Assembly (NCBI GenBank): GCA_964615375.1
Contig: CAZTOW010000047.1
Location: 1-64,000, forward strand
Origin: CAZKWG01 sp964615375
GTDB taxonomy: Bacteria; Myxococcota_A; UBA796; CAZKWG01
Direction: 5' to 3'
Length of the DNA stretch: 64,000 nucleotides
Shown here: positions 26,901 through 33,902 of the stretch, piece by piece
Layout of the letters: each line of letters starts with the position of its first letter
Numbering within the stretch: position 1 is the stretch's first letter
The notes under the pieces: generated by a model
Seen by the model: only the letters and a program-made list of their open reading frames with translations
Databases searched by the model: none
Told to the model about the DNA's origin: nothing
Made by a program: the position numbers and the translations under genes

Positions 26901-27048
26901 CCATGCGTTCGCAATTCGGATGGCGACCCTTCAGGTCGAGCGCTGCACGCAGGCGCTCGGCGCGCTGCTAACCTCCGCGGAGTCTTCGGCGCGGTCGAGT
27001 TGGAGCAGCCACCTCGTCGCGGTGATCCTGGTCCAGAACGAGGCATAG
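23962..27048 (+). CDS. SNF2/RapA-like SF2 helicase
   Basis: 1028 aa. A short SH3/Tudor-like N-terminal domain (about 5-55: DPGRIGRVFRVDEDD) precedes the first RecA-like domain with ADEVGLGKT (Walker A around residue 131) and LDEAH (around 230), and the second with KIIVFSFFKRTL, SSEVGGEGLDL and QRIGRVDRLGQ (motif VI). The C-terminal third is helical and ends in a coiled coil. The DNA-translocase core is intact. Differs from the second SNF2 protein in the window (49536-52805). Followed after 9 bp by an actin-like ATPase gene, so the two form an operon. RapA/DpdE-like proteins of this kind occur in phage-defence clusters; exact system not recognised. Confidence 0.9.
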   Translation: MSQFKVKDPVVLRLDPGRIGRVFRVDEDDQTGEAVYWVRFDQRQQTCLEYDLAPAEETRDPWACLRQGALGSASRLTTLLTWERIRRPPGVVGAAIGSARATLYPYQLKPLVRFLESANHRLLIADEVGLGKTVEAGYIIHEWIERTGASRILVLVPARLRSKWRDELWRRFGLTFEIVGRAELGRTTARLRAGQELEPFRWIASYEQLRGAELAEALDELRPPLDLVVLDEAHRARNRATQQHALARSLAACAQGMVLLTATPVQTGLEDLHALLDLLEEGAFGRADEFGELVAANRPVLEATQQVASGDYRRAAQTLRTLGRHPLTTSLAHAPALRTLLDRLEGALEDSRALRVELQSAISQLSLTSHVVTRTRKAEVLEDRPMRTPMVVRVELTDEERAVYAAVQDATRLLCGVAGDWGQSMAALTALRYTASCISAAREYLIERLQTAGAWLDPEALRGEVDEDALLDEPALGNATDRWTAALRARVSAALARPPAQDSKLQQLERTIREVWEDDRRAGRKTLRKIIVFSFFKRTLRHLGDTLARHQISHERIDGDVPLADREIAITRFLNDPGVNVLLSSEVGGEGLDLQAASVVVNYDLPWNPMVVEQRIGRVDRLGQRSSRIVVVNLVAAGTVEDRVLHRLYQRIGLFEAAIGEAEEILGARMVQDLVLEYLRGDLSEQEIEYRVEQTALAAEARQQTARALAGQVEGLMAADQGLLDQLNLLVEGHRLPRPEDIPRLLRGFLADRFAGSRLDGDPERATGVLHLSDAAIQRFAIWSEQHGGAGRAQVQQLRHGGVEVTAQGEVAMRCPRVWYLQARHPVVQFAVDTVADHLAQGGSSYAARVRVGEVPAGTWLVGVWSLSGGGLGVDTELLSVAQPIGAEATRIGAEAEPLLRALLDRPDELDPRPTLAAARLEAACETVQSSFARAFLRHRKLAEEAAQRRDLRRRATQEATLRQRLLRAERHLDRARQGGHAFAIRMATLQVERCTQALGALLTSAESSARSSWSSHLVAVILVQNEA

Positions 27049-27057
27049 GAGCGCGTC

Positions 27058-28596
27058 ATGGGGGTCTGGAGCTGGTTGAAGGGACTGTTTGGGGGCGTGC
27101 CAGCCGAACCTGCGCCGCCCCTTGAAGAGACGTCCACCACCGAGCCAGCGCCGCCCGCCGCGGTGAGGTCGTCGTTTGAGCCTGATCCGCCGGCCGGGCC
27201 AACGCCGCCCAATGTCAGCCGTCCTCCCGCCGATTTGTTGTTTCAACGCTCGGACACGCCCCCCGCCAGGCCATCGCGGCCCCTCCCTCCCCGCCGGTAT
27301 CACCTGGGCCTGGACTGGGGGACCAGCACGACCAAGATGGTGTTGCGGGATTATGGCGCCCCGGGCGCTGTTCACGGTCTGGCCTATGTGTTGGAGCCGG
27401 AGGGAAGCCTCCGTTATCCATCGACCGTTGCATGCATGGACGGGAGATTGTACTTCGGTCACGAGGCCGAGCGGCGGCGCGATCGGCCCGGCGCGAAGCT
27501 CTGGGACAGCCTCAAGCGCGCGGCCGGAGTTGGCAACGGGTGGAGCGAGCCGGCCGGCTTGGACCAGGCGCTGTACGAAGATCTGGTCACCTTGAGCCTC
27601 GCCCACATGATCGCCCTCGGTCTGCGTCACGCAGAGCAACTCGCAAATGGGGCCTTCCGGGTCGTCCTGGGCTTGAGCGTCGGCGTGCCGGCGTGGGACG
27701 CACAGCACCGGCACCTGCCCTACCTCCGCTGCGCGGCCACGGGTTATCGCCTCGCCGTCGGCCGACGGTGGGATCCGCAGGGACGGCCGCTGGCAGAGGC
27801 GCTCCCCCTGGTCAAGGAGGTGCGCGCCGAGGTCCTTTCCTCGCTCGACACCTCGCTGCCCAACTCGGAGCGGTGGCTTCGCGCCGAGGTCGTGGCGGCG
27901 CTGATCTGGCCCCTGACCTCGCCCGAGACGGGGGAAGGGCCGTACACCATCGTCGACATCGGCGCCGCGACCACACACGCGAGCTGGCTGCGCGTACACC
28001 ACAGTCACGATGAGGCCGGTCGGTACCTGGAGAGGTCGGCGATCACAGTATTCGGGACGAAGACGCGGCCTGTTGCGATGGACGACCTGGACAAGGCGCT
28101 GGCTGCCGCCCTCGGCCTGTCCAGCTGGGAGCGGCTGCGCGGTCGCGAGAACGAGCACACCGCCACCAGCACGGGAGAGGTCGCGGGTGTCCTCGGGGCC
28201 ATGTTCGAGACCTGGGCGGAAGCGCGAGTCGCAGCAGCCCATCAAGGTGGCCACGGTCAAGCGACCTGGGGCGGACTGAAGGTGCTGCTGATCGGCGGCG
28301 GCTCGAAGGTGACGCGCGTACAGCGGGCGTTCTCCCAGCTGCCCGGAGCCGCGCAAGGTCAGTTTGGCGCTCTCTGGATCGTGCCTCCCGCCCGGCCGTC
28401 CGACCTCCGGCGCCTACCCGGCGATGACCACCGCCGTGTACCGCTCGACGTCACCTTCCTGCTGGTCGCTTACGGCCTCGCGTTCCACACCGGCGATCTG
28501 CCGGAGATCTTCCTCGGGGGCGCACGGGCGGTCGGCCGACAGCCGCCGCCGCCGCCAAGGCCGACACCCGAAGAGCTGGGCTACGACAACCCGTGA
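27058..28596 (+). CDS. Actin/Hsp70-like ATPase with amphipathic N-terminus
   Basis: 512 aa. Residues 1-13 (MGVWSWLKGLFGG) form an amphipathic, possibly membrane-touching helix; a Pro-rich linker of about 60 residues follows. The ASKHA fold is shown by phosphate-1 GLDWGTSTTK (84-93), phosphate-2 IVDIGAATTHAS (298-309) and adenosine motif LLIGGGSKV (410-418). It lacks the Hsp70 substrate-binding domain, so it is a stand-alone ATPase, closer to DnaK-like/ParM-like accessory ATPases. Coupled to the SNF2 gene (TAG, 9 bp, ATG). Its last 146 bp overlap the end of the convergent DUF2325-like gene. A role as regulator or assembly factor of the helicase is an inference. Confidence 0.88.
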   Translation: MGVWSWLKGLFGGVPAEPAPPLEETSTTEPAPPAAVRSSFEPDPPAGPTPPNVSRPPADLLFQRSDTPPARPSRPLPPRRYHLGLDWGTSTTKMVLRDYGAPGAVHGLAYVLEPEGSLRYPSTVACMDGRLYFGHEAERRRDRPGAKLWDSLKRAAGVGNGWSEPAGLDQALYEDLVTLSLAHMIALGLRHAEQLANGAFRVVLGLSVGVPAWDAQHRHLPYLRCAATGYRLAVGRRWDPQGRPLAEALPLVKEVRAEVLSSLDTSLPNSERWLRAEVVAALIWPLTSPETGEGPYTIVDIGAATTHASWLRVHHSHDEAGRYLERSAITVFGTKTRPVAMDDLDKALAAALGLSSWERLRGRENEHTATSTGEVAGVLGAMFETWAEARVAAAHQGGHGQATWGGLKVLLIGGGSKVTRVQRAFSQLPGAAQGQFGALWIVPPARPSDLRRLPGDDHRRVPLDVTFLLVAYGLAFHTGDLPEIFLGGARAVGRQPPPPPRPTPEELGYDNP

Positions 28597-28918
28597 GGGC
28601 GCGCGGTGACGGACCGACAGCCGCCACCAGCCCCTCCACGGCCCGAACCGCCATGCTCGTCCCGCCCGTGACCTCCACCAGGGGCACGCCCGCCCGGGCG
28701 GCCGCCTGCTTCAGCGCGCCGGACGCGGAGTGACCGATCCACCGGGTCAGCAGGACAATCCGGTCCGCCCGGCCGTGAGGCAGCGCGGCGAGGAAGCTCT
28801 CCCAGCGGCCGTTGCCCGTGTACTTCGGGGCGGGGACCCGCTCGATCTGCACCCCCGGCGGGAAGCGCCCCTGATCCCGGCCATCACCCCCCACCAACGC
28901 GATCTTCATCTTGTCCAT
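28451..28918 (-). CDS. DUF2325-like Rossmann-fold protein
   Basis: 155 aa from the ATG at 28918 (MDKMKIALVGGDGRDQG), with GAGGTG just upstream. KIALVGGDGR begins a Rossmann-like fold; ADRIVLLTRWIGHSASGAL with the helix after it and VPLVEVTGG match the DUF2325 pattern (VGG ... D-x-[IV]-[LV]-x-T-x-x-[IV]-x-H). The Arg-rich last 45 residues lie over the end of the convergent ATPase gene and may be dispensable. A second DUF2325 protein (62244-62519) pairs with viperin in this same window. Molecular function of the family is not established. Confidence 0.65.
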   Translation of the reverse strand: MDKMKIALVGGDGRDQGRFPPGVQIERVPAPKYTGNGRWESFLAALPHGRADRIVLLTRWIGHSASGALKQAAARAGVPLVEVTGGTSMAVRAVEGLVAAVGPSPRALTGCRSPALRVSALAAAAAVGRPPVRPRGRSPADRRCGTRGRKRPAGR

Positions 28919-29007
28919 GTGCACCTCGGTTGTTGCTCCCACAAGGTGCTCTGGGTTCGATCTCATGTCCATTTTGCTTCATTTTGGATTCAAAGTGGAT
29001 GTGCTCG

Positions 29008-29024
29008 GTGCATTCAATATGCAC
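29008..29024. promoter_or_regulatory. Operator-like dyad GTGCAT-N5-ATGCAC
   Basis: Perfect 6-bp arms in the AT-rich divergent gap 28919-29062, 39 bp before the start of the HTH/P-loop gene. ATTTTG repeats at 28971 and 28981 (10 bp apart) lie beside it. A likely autoregulatory site for the HTH protein encoded next. Confidence 0.5.
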
Positions 29025-29062
29025 TCCATGATGAACATGGATATGGCTTCGACGGAGGCGTG

Positions 29063-31834
29063 ATGGGCTGGCTGATACAGGCGCGAGAAGAGATGGACTA
29101 CACGAGCGACCGCAAGCTGGCCGAGCACCTGCTCGCGCAGCCTGGGCGCCCGGGGGAGCTGACGCTGCCGAATCTCGCCAACCAGCTCGGCAAGCTCGAC
29201 AAGGGTGACGCGGCGTGGTGGCTCGCGACCGGGGAACCCTGGCTCCCACTGCTGGCCGAGGCCCTCGGGTTCGACGTCGATGAGCTGCGCGGGCGCATCC
29301 ACCGGCAGGTCCACCCGCCCGACGCGACCGAGGGTGGAGAGGAGCGCCTGGTCCAGCTGGGGTGGCTGCGCGCCCTGGATCTCGCCGTCGAGCCGCTGCC
29401 GCCGGGGCTGCCCTGGCCGTTGAGCCCGCTGCTCGGGGCTGATGTGCGCCGCGTCTGGTGGACCGCGGGCCCGGGCGCTGGCAAGACCCTGCTCGGCCGC
29501 TGGCTGGCCCTGAACCTCCGGTGGATCTTTGTCAGCGCTCCGACCTGGCGCGAGGCGCTCTCCCGGCTTCCGAGGTCGGGACGGGTCTACGTCGAGCTGC
29601 AGCAGCCCAGTGAGGAGCCCTGCCGACCGGAAGACGCGCCCGAGGGCCTGGATCTGTGGGTGGCGGCGCCCTTCAGGCCCGGACTGCCCACAGCTCCAAC
29701 GGACGACGATGGCGAGGATCGCCAGCCAGCCGCGCCGACCTGGACCGAGATCCACAGCCCGCCGCTGCGCGAATGGATCGACGCGCTGCTCGCGTGGGTC
29801 GAGCCGCGCGTCAAGCCGGGCGGTCGCTACGACGCCGAGGAGGTGGTCGCGCTGCTCCGCACGCTCCCGCTGGAGGAGCTGTTCGAAAGTCCGGGTGACC
29901 TGCTCGAACTCCTCGCGCTGACCGATGAGCTCGGGGCTCGCGCCCTACAGGACGAAGACAGCTTCGAAGCAGGAAAGCTGATCCGTTTGTGGCTCCGGTT
30001 GGCCCTGAGCCGCGCCGAGGTCACCCCACTGGCTTCCCTGTTGAAGCGCCACGGCGACGGCCTCCTGGTCGATCTCGTCCGCGAGCGTCTGCGACATGGC
30101 CTCCCTACGAGCCTGAGCGAGGCCGGCTGGGCTGCGCTGGTACCGAATGAGATCGCCCCAGAGCTCGATCGCGAGCAACTGGCTGCGCTCCTCGACCAGG
30201 CCACACCGGACTCCCTGGCCAGGGCGAGGGCCCTGGTCAAGCCGGGGGCCAGAGAGGTGATCGCGGCCCTCAAAGCCGTCCGTGCGCTCATCCGCGACCC
30301 GCTGGGAGGCTGGCACATTCGTCCAGCCTGGCTGGCGAACCTCGCGCAGGGTGCCGCGGTCGAGGCGCTGTGTGAGGAGGGGCCCGAGGGTCTGGGCGCC
30401 CTGCTGCTCTACCCCCCGACCTCGGCCCAGGGCTTGTCGGCGCTTCTGGAGCGGACGGCAGCAGGTGATCTCGAATCAGTGCGCGCCTGCGTGAGGGACG
30501 TGAACCGAGCCTCACCCGAGCGCCTCGCCGCGCTCGAAGGGGCGTTTCGGGTCCTGGGCCACCGACTTCTGCTCGGGGATTCGCTGCCAATTGAGCTGCT
30601 GGCCCAGGCTTGGGCGGCGCAGATGGAGCACATCGCAGAGCGCTATCTGAACTTCCCGCCGCTCCCGATCATCCAGGTCGCGCAGGCGGAGCGCGCGGCG
30701 TTGACCGGCCAGGGCGCCTGGCTGCGCGCGGCGCTGGCGATCAGCTCGCGGCTTCAGGAGCAGGGGGAGGTCCCCGCTGCGGGTCCGCTCAATCCCTGGA
30801 CGGGCATCCCCACCAACCAGAACGAGCGCGAGGCGTACAAGCAAAGCCTGGACCGGGCTCTGAGTGACACCTACGCGGACCGAAGAGACGAGCCTCAGGG
30901 TCATGAGATCGCGTGGGCCTGCGCTCGGCTTGGCGTGGAGCTGTACGATCGCCTGGGACCTCAGACCGATGTTCACCTGCTCCTGCATGCCGTAGCGCCG
31001 ACCCTGCTCGTGCGGCTGGCCCGCGATGGCGCGCAGGAGATCCCGGGAGGCCCCCTTTGGGAGGCGATGAGCCTCCCTCGGGGCCTCAGACCGATCGAGC
31101 AGGCCTGTGAGGCCGAGGGGGTGCCCATCACCGTGGTGCTCGACTGGCTCTGGACGGTCTGGTCGTCGCCCGCGGGCACTGGACCCCAGGGCTGGCCACC
31201 CTTCACCTGGAGCTCCCGCGACCTCAAAGACCCGAAGCTGAGGGCGCAGATCGAGCGCCTCTGGCGGTGCCTGCCCGACCAAGCGGTCACCGACGCAGTC
31301 ATCCAGCACATCGGCTACAGGCCGGTCGTCTGGCCCTGGTTGCCTGTGTGCTTCTGGTCGGCATGGGTGCGTGCCCGTCTGGAGCGCCCGCACGCCTGGC
31401 ACACGGGGGAGCAGCTCTGGGACCACGTCCCGCTCCCACTGCTCATGGAGACGCTGCGCACAGCGCCCCTCCCAGCCCACATGCTCCCGGCCTTTGGCGC
31501 AGGATGGAGGCGCGCACCAGCCGCGCTGCTCGCCATGGTCGATGATCTCGCCACCGAGCCCGAGCGTCCGCTCATGGGTGGCACCAATCTCGTGTTGGAG
31601 TTGATACACACGGGCCTCGCCCACAGCTCGGAGGCGCTCGTTGAGCTGGCTGAGCGCTGGTGGCGCGCCCCGCAGGCGCATCCCGGCGTTGGCTCAGGGC
31701 TCAAGCGGTGGCTGCTGCGCGCGGTGGAGCAGCGCGTGCCCGGGTGGCGCCGCGCGTTCTCGCTGCTCATCGAGGATCGACCCGCATCCCCAGGCGACGA
31801 GGAGCGTCTACCCACCCCGCGATCCCGCGCATGA
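29063..31834 (+). CDS. HTH protein with P-loop and long helical C-terminus
   Basis: 923 aa from the ATG at 29063 (GGAGG four bases upstream; an in-frame GTG just before it is also possible). The N-terminus (about 1-80, DRKLAEHLL ... LPNLANQLGKLDKGDAAWWL ... LGFDVDELRGRI) looks like an XRE-like HTH. A Walker A GPGAGKT (136-142) follows at once, but no clear Walker B. The remaining 750 residues are helical and Leu/Ala/Trp-rich, suggesting HEAT-like or TPR-like repeats. The plan (HTH, P-loop, long helical array) resembles STAND-type sensors. The 1457-aa protein at 53292 has the same plan. Its end overlaps the convergent OLD nuclease gene by 68 bp. Confidence 0.7.
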   Translation: MGWLIQAREEMDYTSDRKLAEHLLAQPGRPGELTLPNLANQLGKLDKGDAAWWLATGEPWLPLLAEALGFDVDELRGRIHRQVHPPDATEGGEERLVQLGWLRALDLAVEPLPPGLPWPLSPLLGADVRRVWWTAGPGAGKTLLGRWLALNLRWIFVSAPTWREALSRLPRSGRVYVELQQPSEEPCRPEDAPEGLDLWVAAPFRPGLPTAPTDDDGEDRQPAAPTWTEIHSPPLREWIDALLAWVEPRVKPGGRYDAEEVVALLRTLPLEELFESPGDLLELLALTDELGARALQDEDSFEAGKLIRLWLRLALSRAEVTPLASLLKRHGDGLLVDLVRERLRHGLPTSLSEAGWAALVPNEIAPELDREQLAALLDQATPDSLARARALVKPGAREVIAALKAVRALIRDPLGGWHIRPAWLANLAQGAAVEALCEEGPEGLGALLLYPPTSAQGLSALLERTAAGDLESVRACVRDVNRASPERLAALEGAFRVLGHRLLLGDSLPIELLAQAWAAQMEHIAERYLNFPPLPIIQVAQAERAALTGQGAWLRAALAISSRLQEQGEVPAAGPLNPWTGIPTNQNEREAYKQSLDRALSDTYADRRDEPQGHEIAWACARLGVELYDRLGPQTDVHLLLHAVAPTLLVRLARDGAQEIPGGPLWEAMSLPRGLRPIEQACEAEGVPITVVLDWLWTVWSSPAGTGPQGWPPFTWSSRDLKDPKLRAQIERLWRCLPDQAVTDAVIQHIGYRPVVWPWLPVCFWSAWVRARLERPHAWHTGEQLWDHVPLPLLMETLRTAPLPAHMLPAFGAGWRRAPAALLAMVDDLATEPERPLMGGTNLVLELIHTGLAHSSEALVELAERWWRAPQAHPGVGSGLKRWLLRAVEQRVPGWRRAFSLLIEDRPASPGDEERLPTPRSRA

Positions 31835-33902
31835 AGTCCCACACGCCGCCCGCCTCGGGTTGGCGGTACCCTGGACCTGCCGGATCCAAGCCGAGCCAGT
31901 GAAAGGCTCGCTCGACCCAGGTCTTCTTGGGCTCGCGCGGGACGTCCGGGGTCAACCAGTCTTCGACCGTGCCCACGGGCGCGACGAACACGCCATATCG
32001 AGCCATCTCTCTGACGATCTCGTCCACGCGCGCGGGGTCAGCGGCGCCGTCGGGACGCAGCGCGGCGAGCGTCTGGCGCCAGGACGAGGCCACTGCCTGG
32101 GGCACGCCGGCCGCGAGGAGCAGCGCGGTCGCGGTGGTGTCGGTCGCGAACAGCACGTCCCTGTCCACCACCGGCACCGCAGGTACCCCCATCTGGCGAA
32201 GCGGTCCCACCAACAGGTGCTCCGTCTGCCAGTTCTGGAGGTTCAGGAAGGTCCAACCCTCCGCGCGGCGCGGCAGCCGACCTGGTCCGTCGTGCTCGTT
32301 CAGCCGTTCGAAAATCTCCTGGTAGAATGCGCGATCCGAGTCACCTTCCCCGATGACGACCGCCTCCGTGAACAGCCCGGCCAGCGCTGCGACGCTGCGC
32401 ATCCGCGGATCCGTCGTAAACGAGCGCAAGGCACGGTTGTCGAGCAGCCAGGCCCGACCTTCGCCGTGTCGGTAGCTGAGCCGCACGACGCGGGCGTCCG
32501 TGTCGGCGACGACGCAGCCGGCCAGCAGGTCGGGGCTATGGGTGGCGATGAAGAGCTGGATCTCCCTTCGGCGCGCGAGGTCTGCGAGCTGACGACCGAG
32601 GATGCGCGCGAGCGACGGATGCAGGAACGCCTCCGGCTCGTCGATGAAGACGAGGCGGGCGTTCGACGTCAGGATCGCGGCCAGGATCCCGATGTAGGCG
32701 TGGATGCCGTCGGATCGCTCGGCGAGCAGCTCGGCCGCCTTGAGAAAGGCGTCGCTCTCACCATCGCGACGCTGCTCCAGGCCAGGACCTGGCTCGACTT
32801 TGGACAGCCGTAGATGCACATGCGGTGCGTCGGTGACCATGTCCACGACGAGCCACTGTCCGAGCGCGTCGTGCACGTTGGCGCGGAGCTGCTGCCGCAG
32901 ATCCTCGTTGTCGAGCAGAACAGAGACGGCATGGTCGCGCAGATCGGCGTCGTACCCGCGTTGGCGGACGGATGCGGTGATTTCCAGGCGCTTCAGACCG
33001 TCCAGATAGAGGACGGACCGGCGCAGTGGTTCGGGCGCCTGTCGATGGCCCCAGGATCGCTCTTCGTACCTGCGCTCCAGCTCGGCGCGAAGCTCTGCCC
33101 AACGGTGCGGCTCCAAGGCCCACGGGCTCAGGGAGGCAAGGCGTCCAAGCCGGGCGGCATCCGGTGGGAGCATGGAGGCTGGATCGGCGATGACATCTGG
33201 TGGGAGCTGCTGCGTCAACGTGGCGCCGAAGGACTGCATGGTGTTCTGAACGTGGTCACCCAGGCGAAGCGGCCCCATCGAGCGCAACGCCGTGAGGTCG
33301 AGCCCTGGCAGGTCGAGGATTCGCAGGCCGCGCTCGATCATGCATCGCAGCAGCTCCTCGGCCCAGGGAGCGACCACCTGGTCCTTGCCCTCACCGAGCA
33401 GCGCCACGATGCTCGTCACGAATGTCATGTCGCGCCGCCATTTCTCGCTGTTCAAGAGGCTGACCAGCCCAGGAGGCATCTGTGCCGCCAGCGGCGACTG
33501 CGCCAGCTCTCGAGCGAGCCAGTCTACCAACGCGCGCGCTGCCTCTTCCCGCTCCCCCAGCGTCCGGATCATCTCTCGCCACGGCAGGTGCCGCAGCGCG
33601 TCGTGGACCTCATCACCCCTGTTCAGGCAGCGATCCTTGACCTCGTCCGCGAGCTGATCTTCAGCCTCCTGGCCGTAGTCCACGCGACGCACGAGCCTTC
33701 CTGGCAACCACTCCGACCGGTGGTTGCTGTATCCGCGCGGCTCGACCCCCGACAGCTCCCGCAACATCAGGCTCTTACCCGCGTTGTTCGGCCCGATGAA
33801 CACGTTCATTCGCCCGCTGGTGAACGCCAGCCCACCATCAGGCCCCGGCCCCGACGGCCCACAGGTCAGCGCAATCTCGGCAAAGAACGGATCTCTCGCC
33901 AT
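31767..33902 (-). CDS. OLD-family ATP-dependent nuclease (ATPase + TOPRIM)
   Basis: 711 aa. ABC-type ATPase with Walker A FIGPNNAGKS (about 35-44), the signature region and Walker B LVFIDEPEAFLHPSLAR, H-loop ATHSPDLLAG, followed by a TOPRIM nuclease domain with GEGDSDRAFY (acidic Glu about 518) and PVVDRDVL. This is the OLD/GajA layout. Its ATG shares one base with the helicase stop (TGATG), so it is the last gene of the eight-gene operon. The C-terminus extends about 100 residues past TOPRIM (VAPVGTVEDWLTP). Such nucleases act in several phage-defence systems, alone or with helicases. Confidence 0.9.
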   Translation of the reverse strand: MARDPFFAEIALTCGPSGPGPDGGLAFTSGRMNVFIGPNNAGKSLMLRELSGVEPRGYSNHRSEWLPGRLVRRVDYGQEAEDQLADEVKDRCLNRGDEVHDALRHLPWREMIRTLGEREEAARALVDWLARELAQSPLAAQMPPGLVSLLNSEKWRRDMTFVTSIVALLGEGKDQVVAPWAEELLRCMIERGLRILDLPGLDLTALRSMGPLRLGDHVQNTMQSFGATLTQQLPPDVIADPASMLPPDAARLGRLASLSPWALEPHRWAELRAELERRYEERSWGHRQAPEPLRRSVLYLDGLKRLEITASVRQRGYDADLRDHAVSVLLDNEDLRQQLRANVHDALGQWLVVDMVTDAPHVHLRLSKVEPGPGLEQRRDGESDAFLKAAELLAERSDGIHAYIGILAAILTSNARLVFIDEPEAFLHPSLARILGRQLADLARRREIQLFIATHSPDLLAGCVVADTDARVVRLSYRHGEGRAWLLDNRALRSFTTDPRMRSVAALAGLFTEAVVIGEGDSDRAFYQEIFERLNEHDGPGRLPRRAEGWTFLNLQNWQTEHLLVGPLRQMGVPAVPVVDRDVLFATDTTATALLLAAGVPQAVASSWRQTLAALRPDGAADPARVDEIVREMARYGVFVAPVGTVEDWLTPDVPREPKKTWVERAFHWLGLDPAGPGYRQPEAGGVWDFMRGIAGWVDAPRRLGMRVDPR

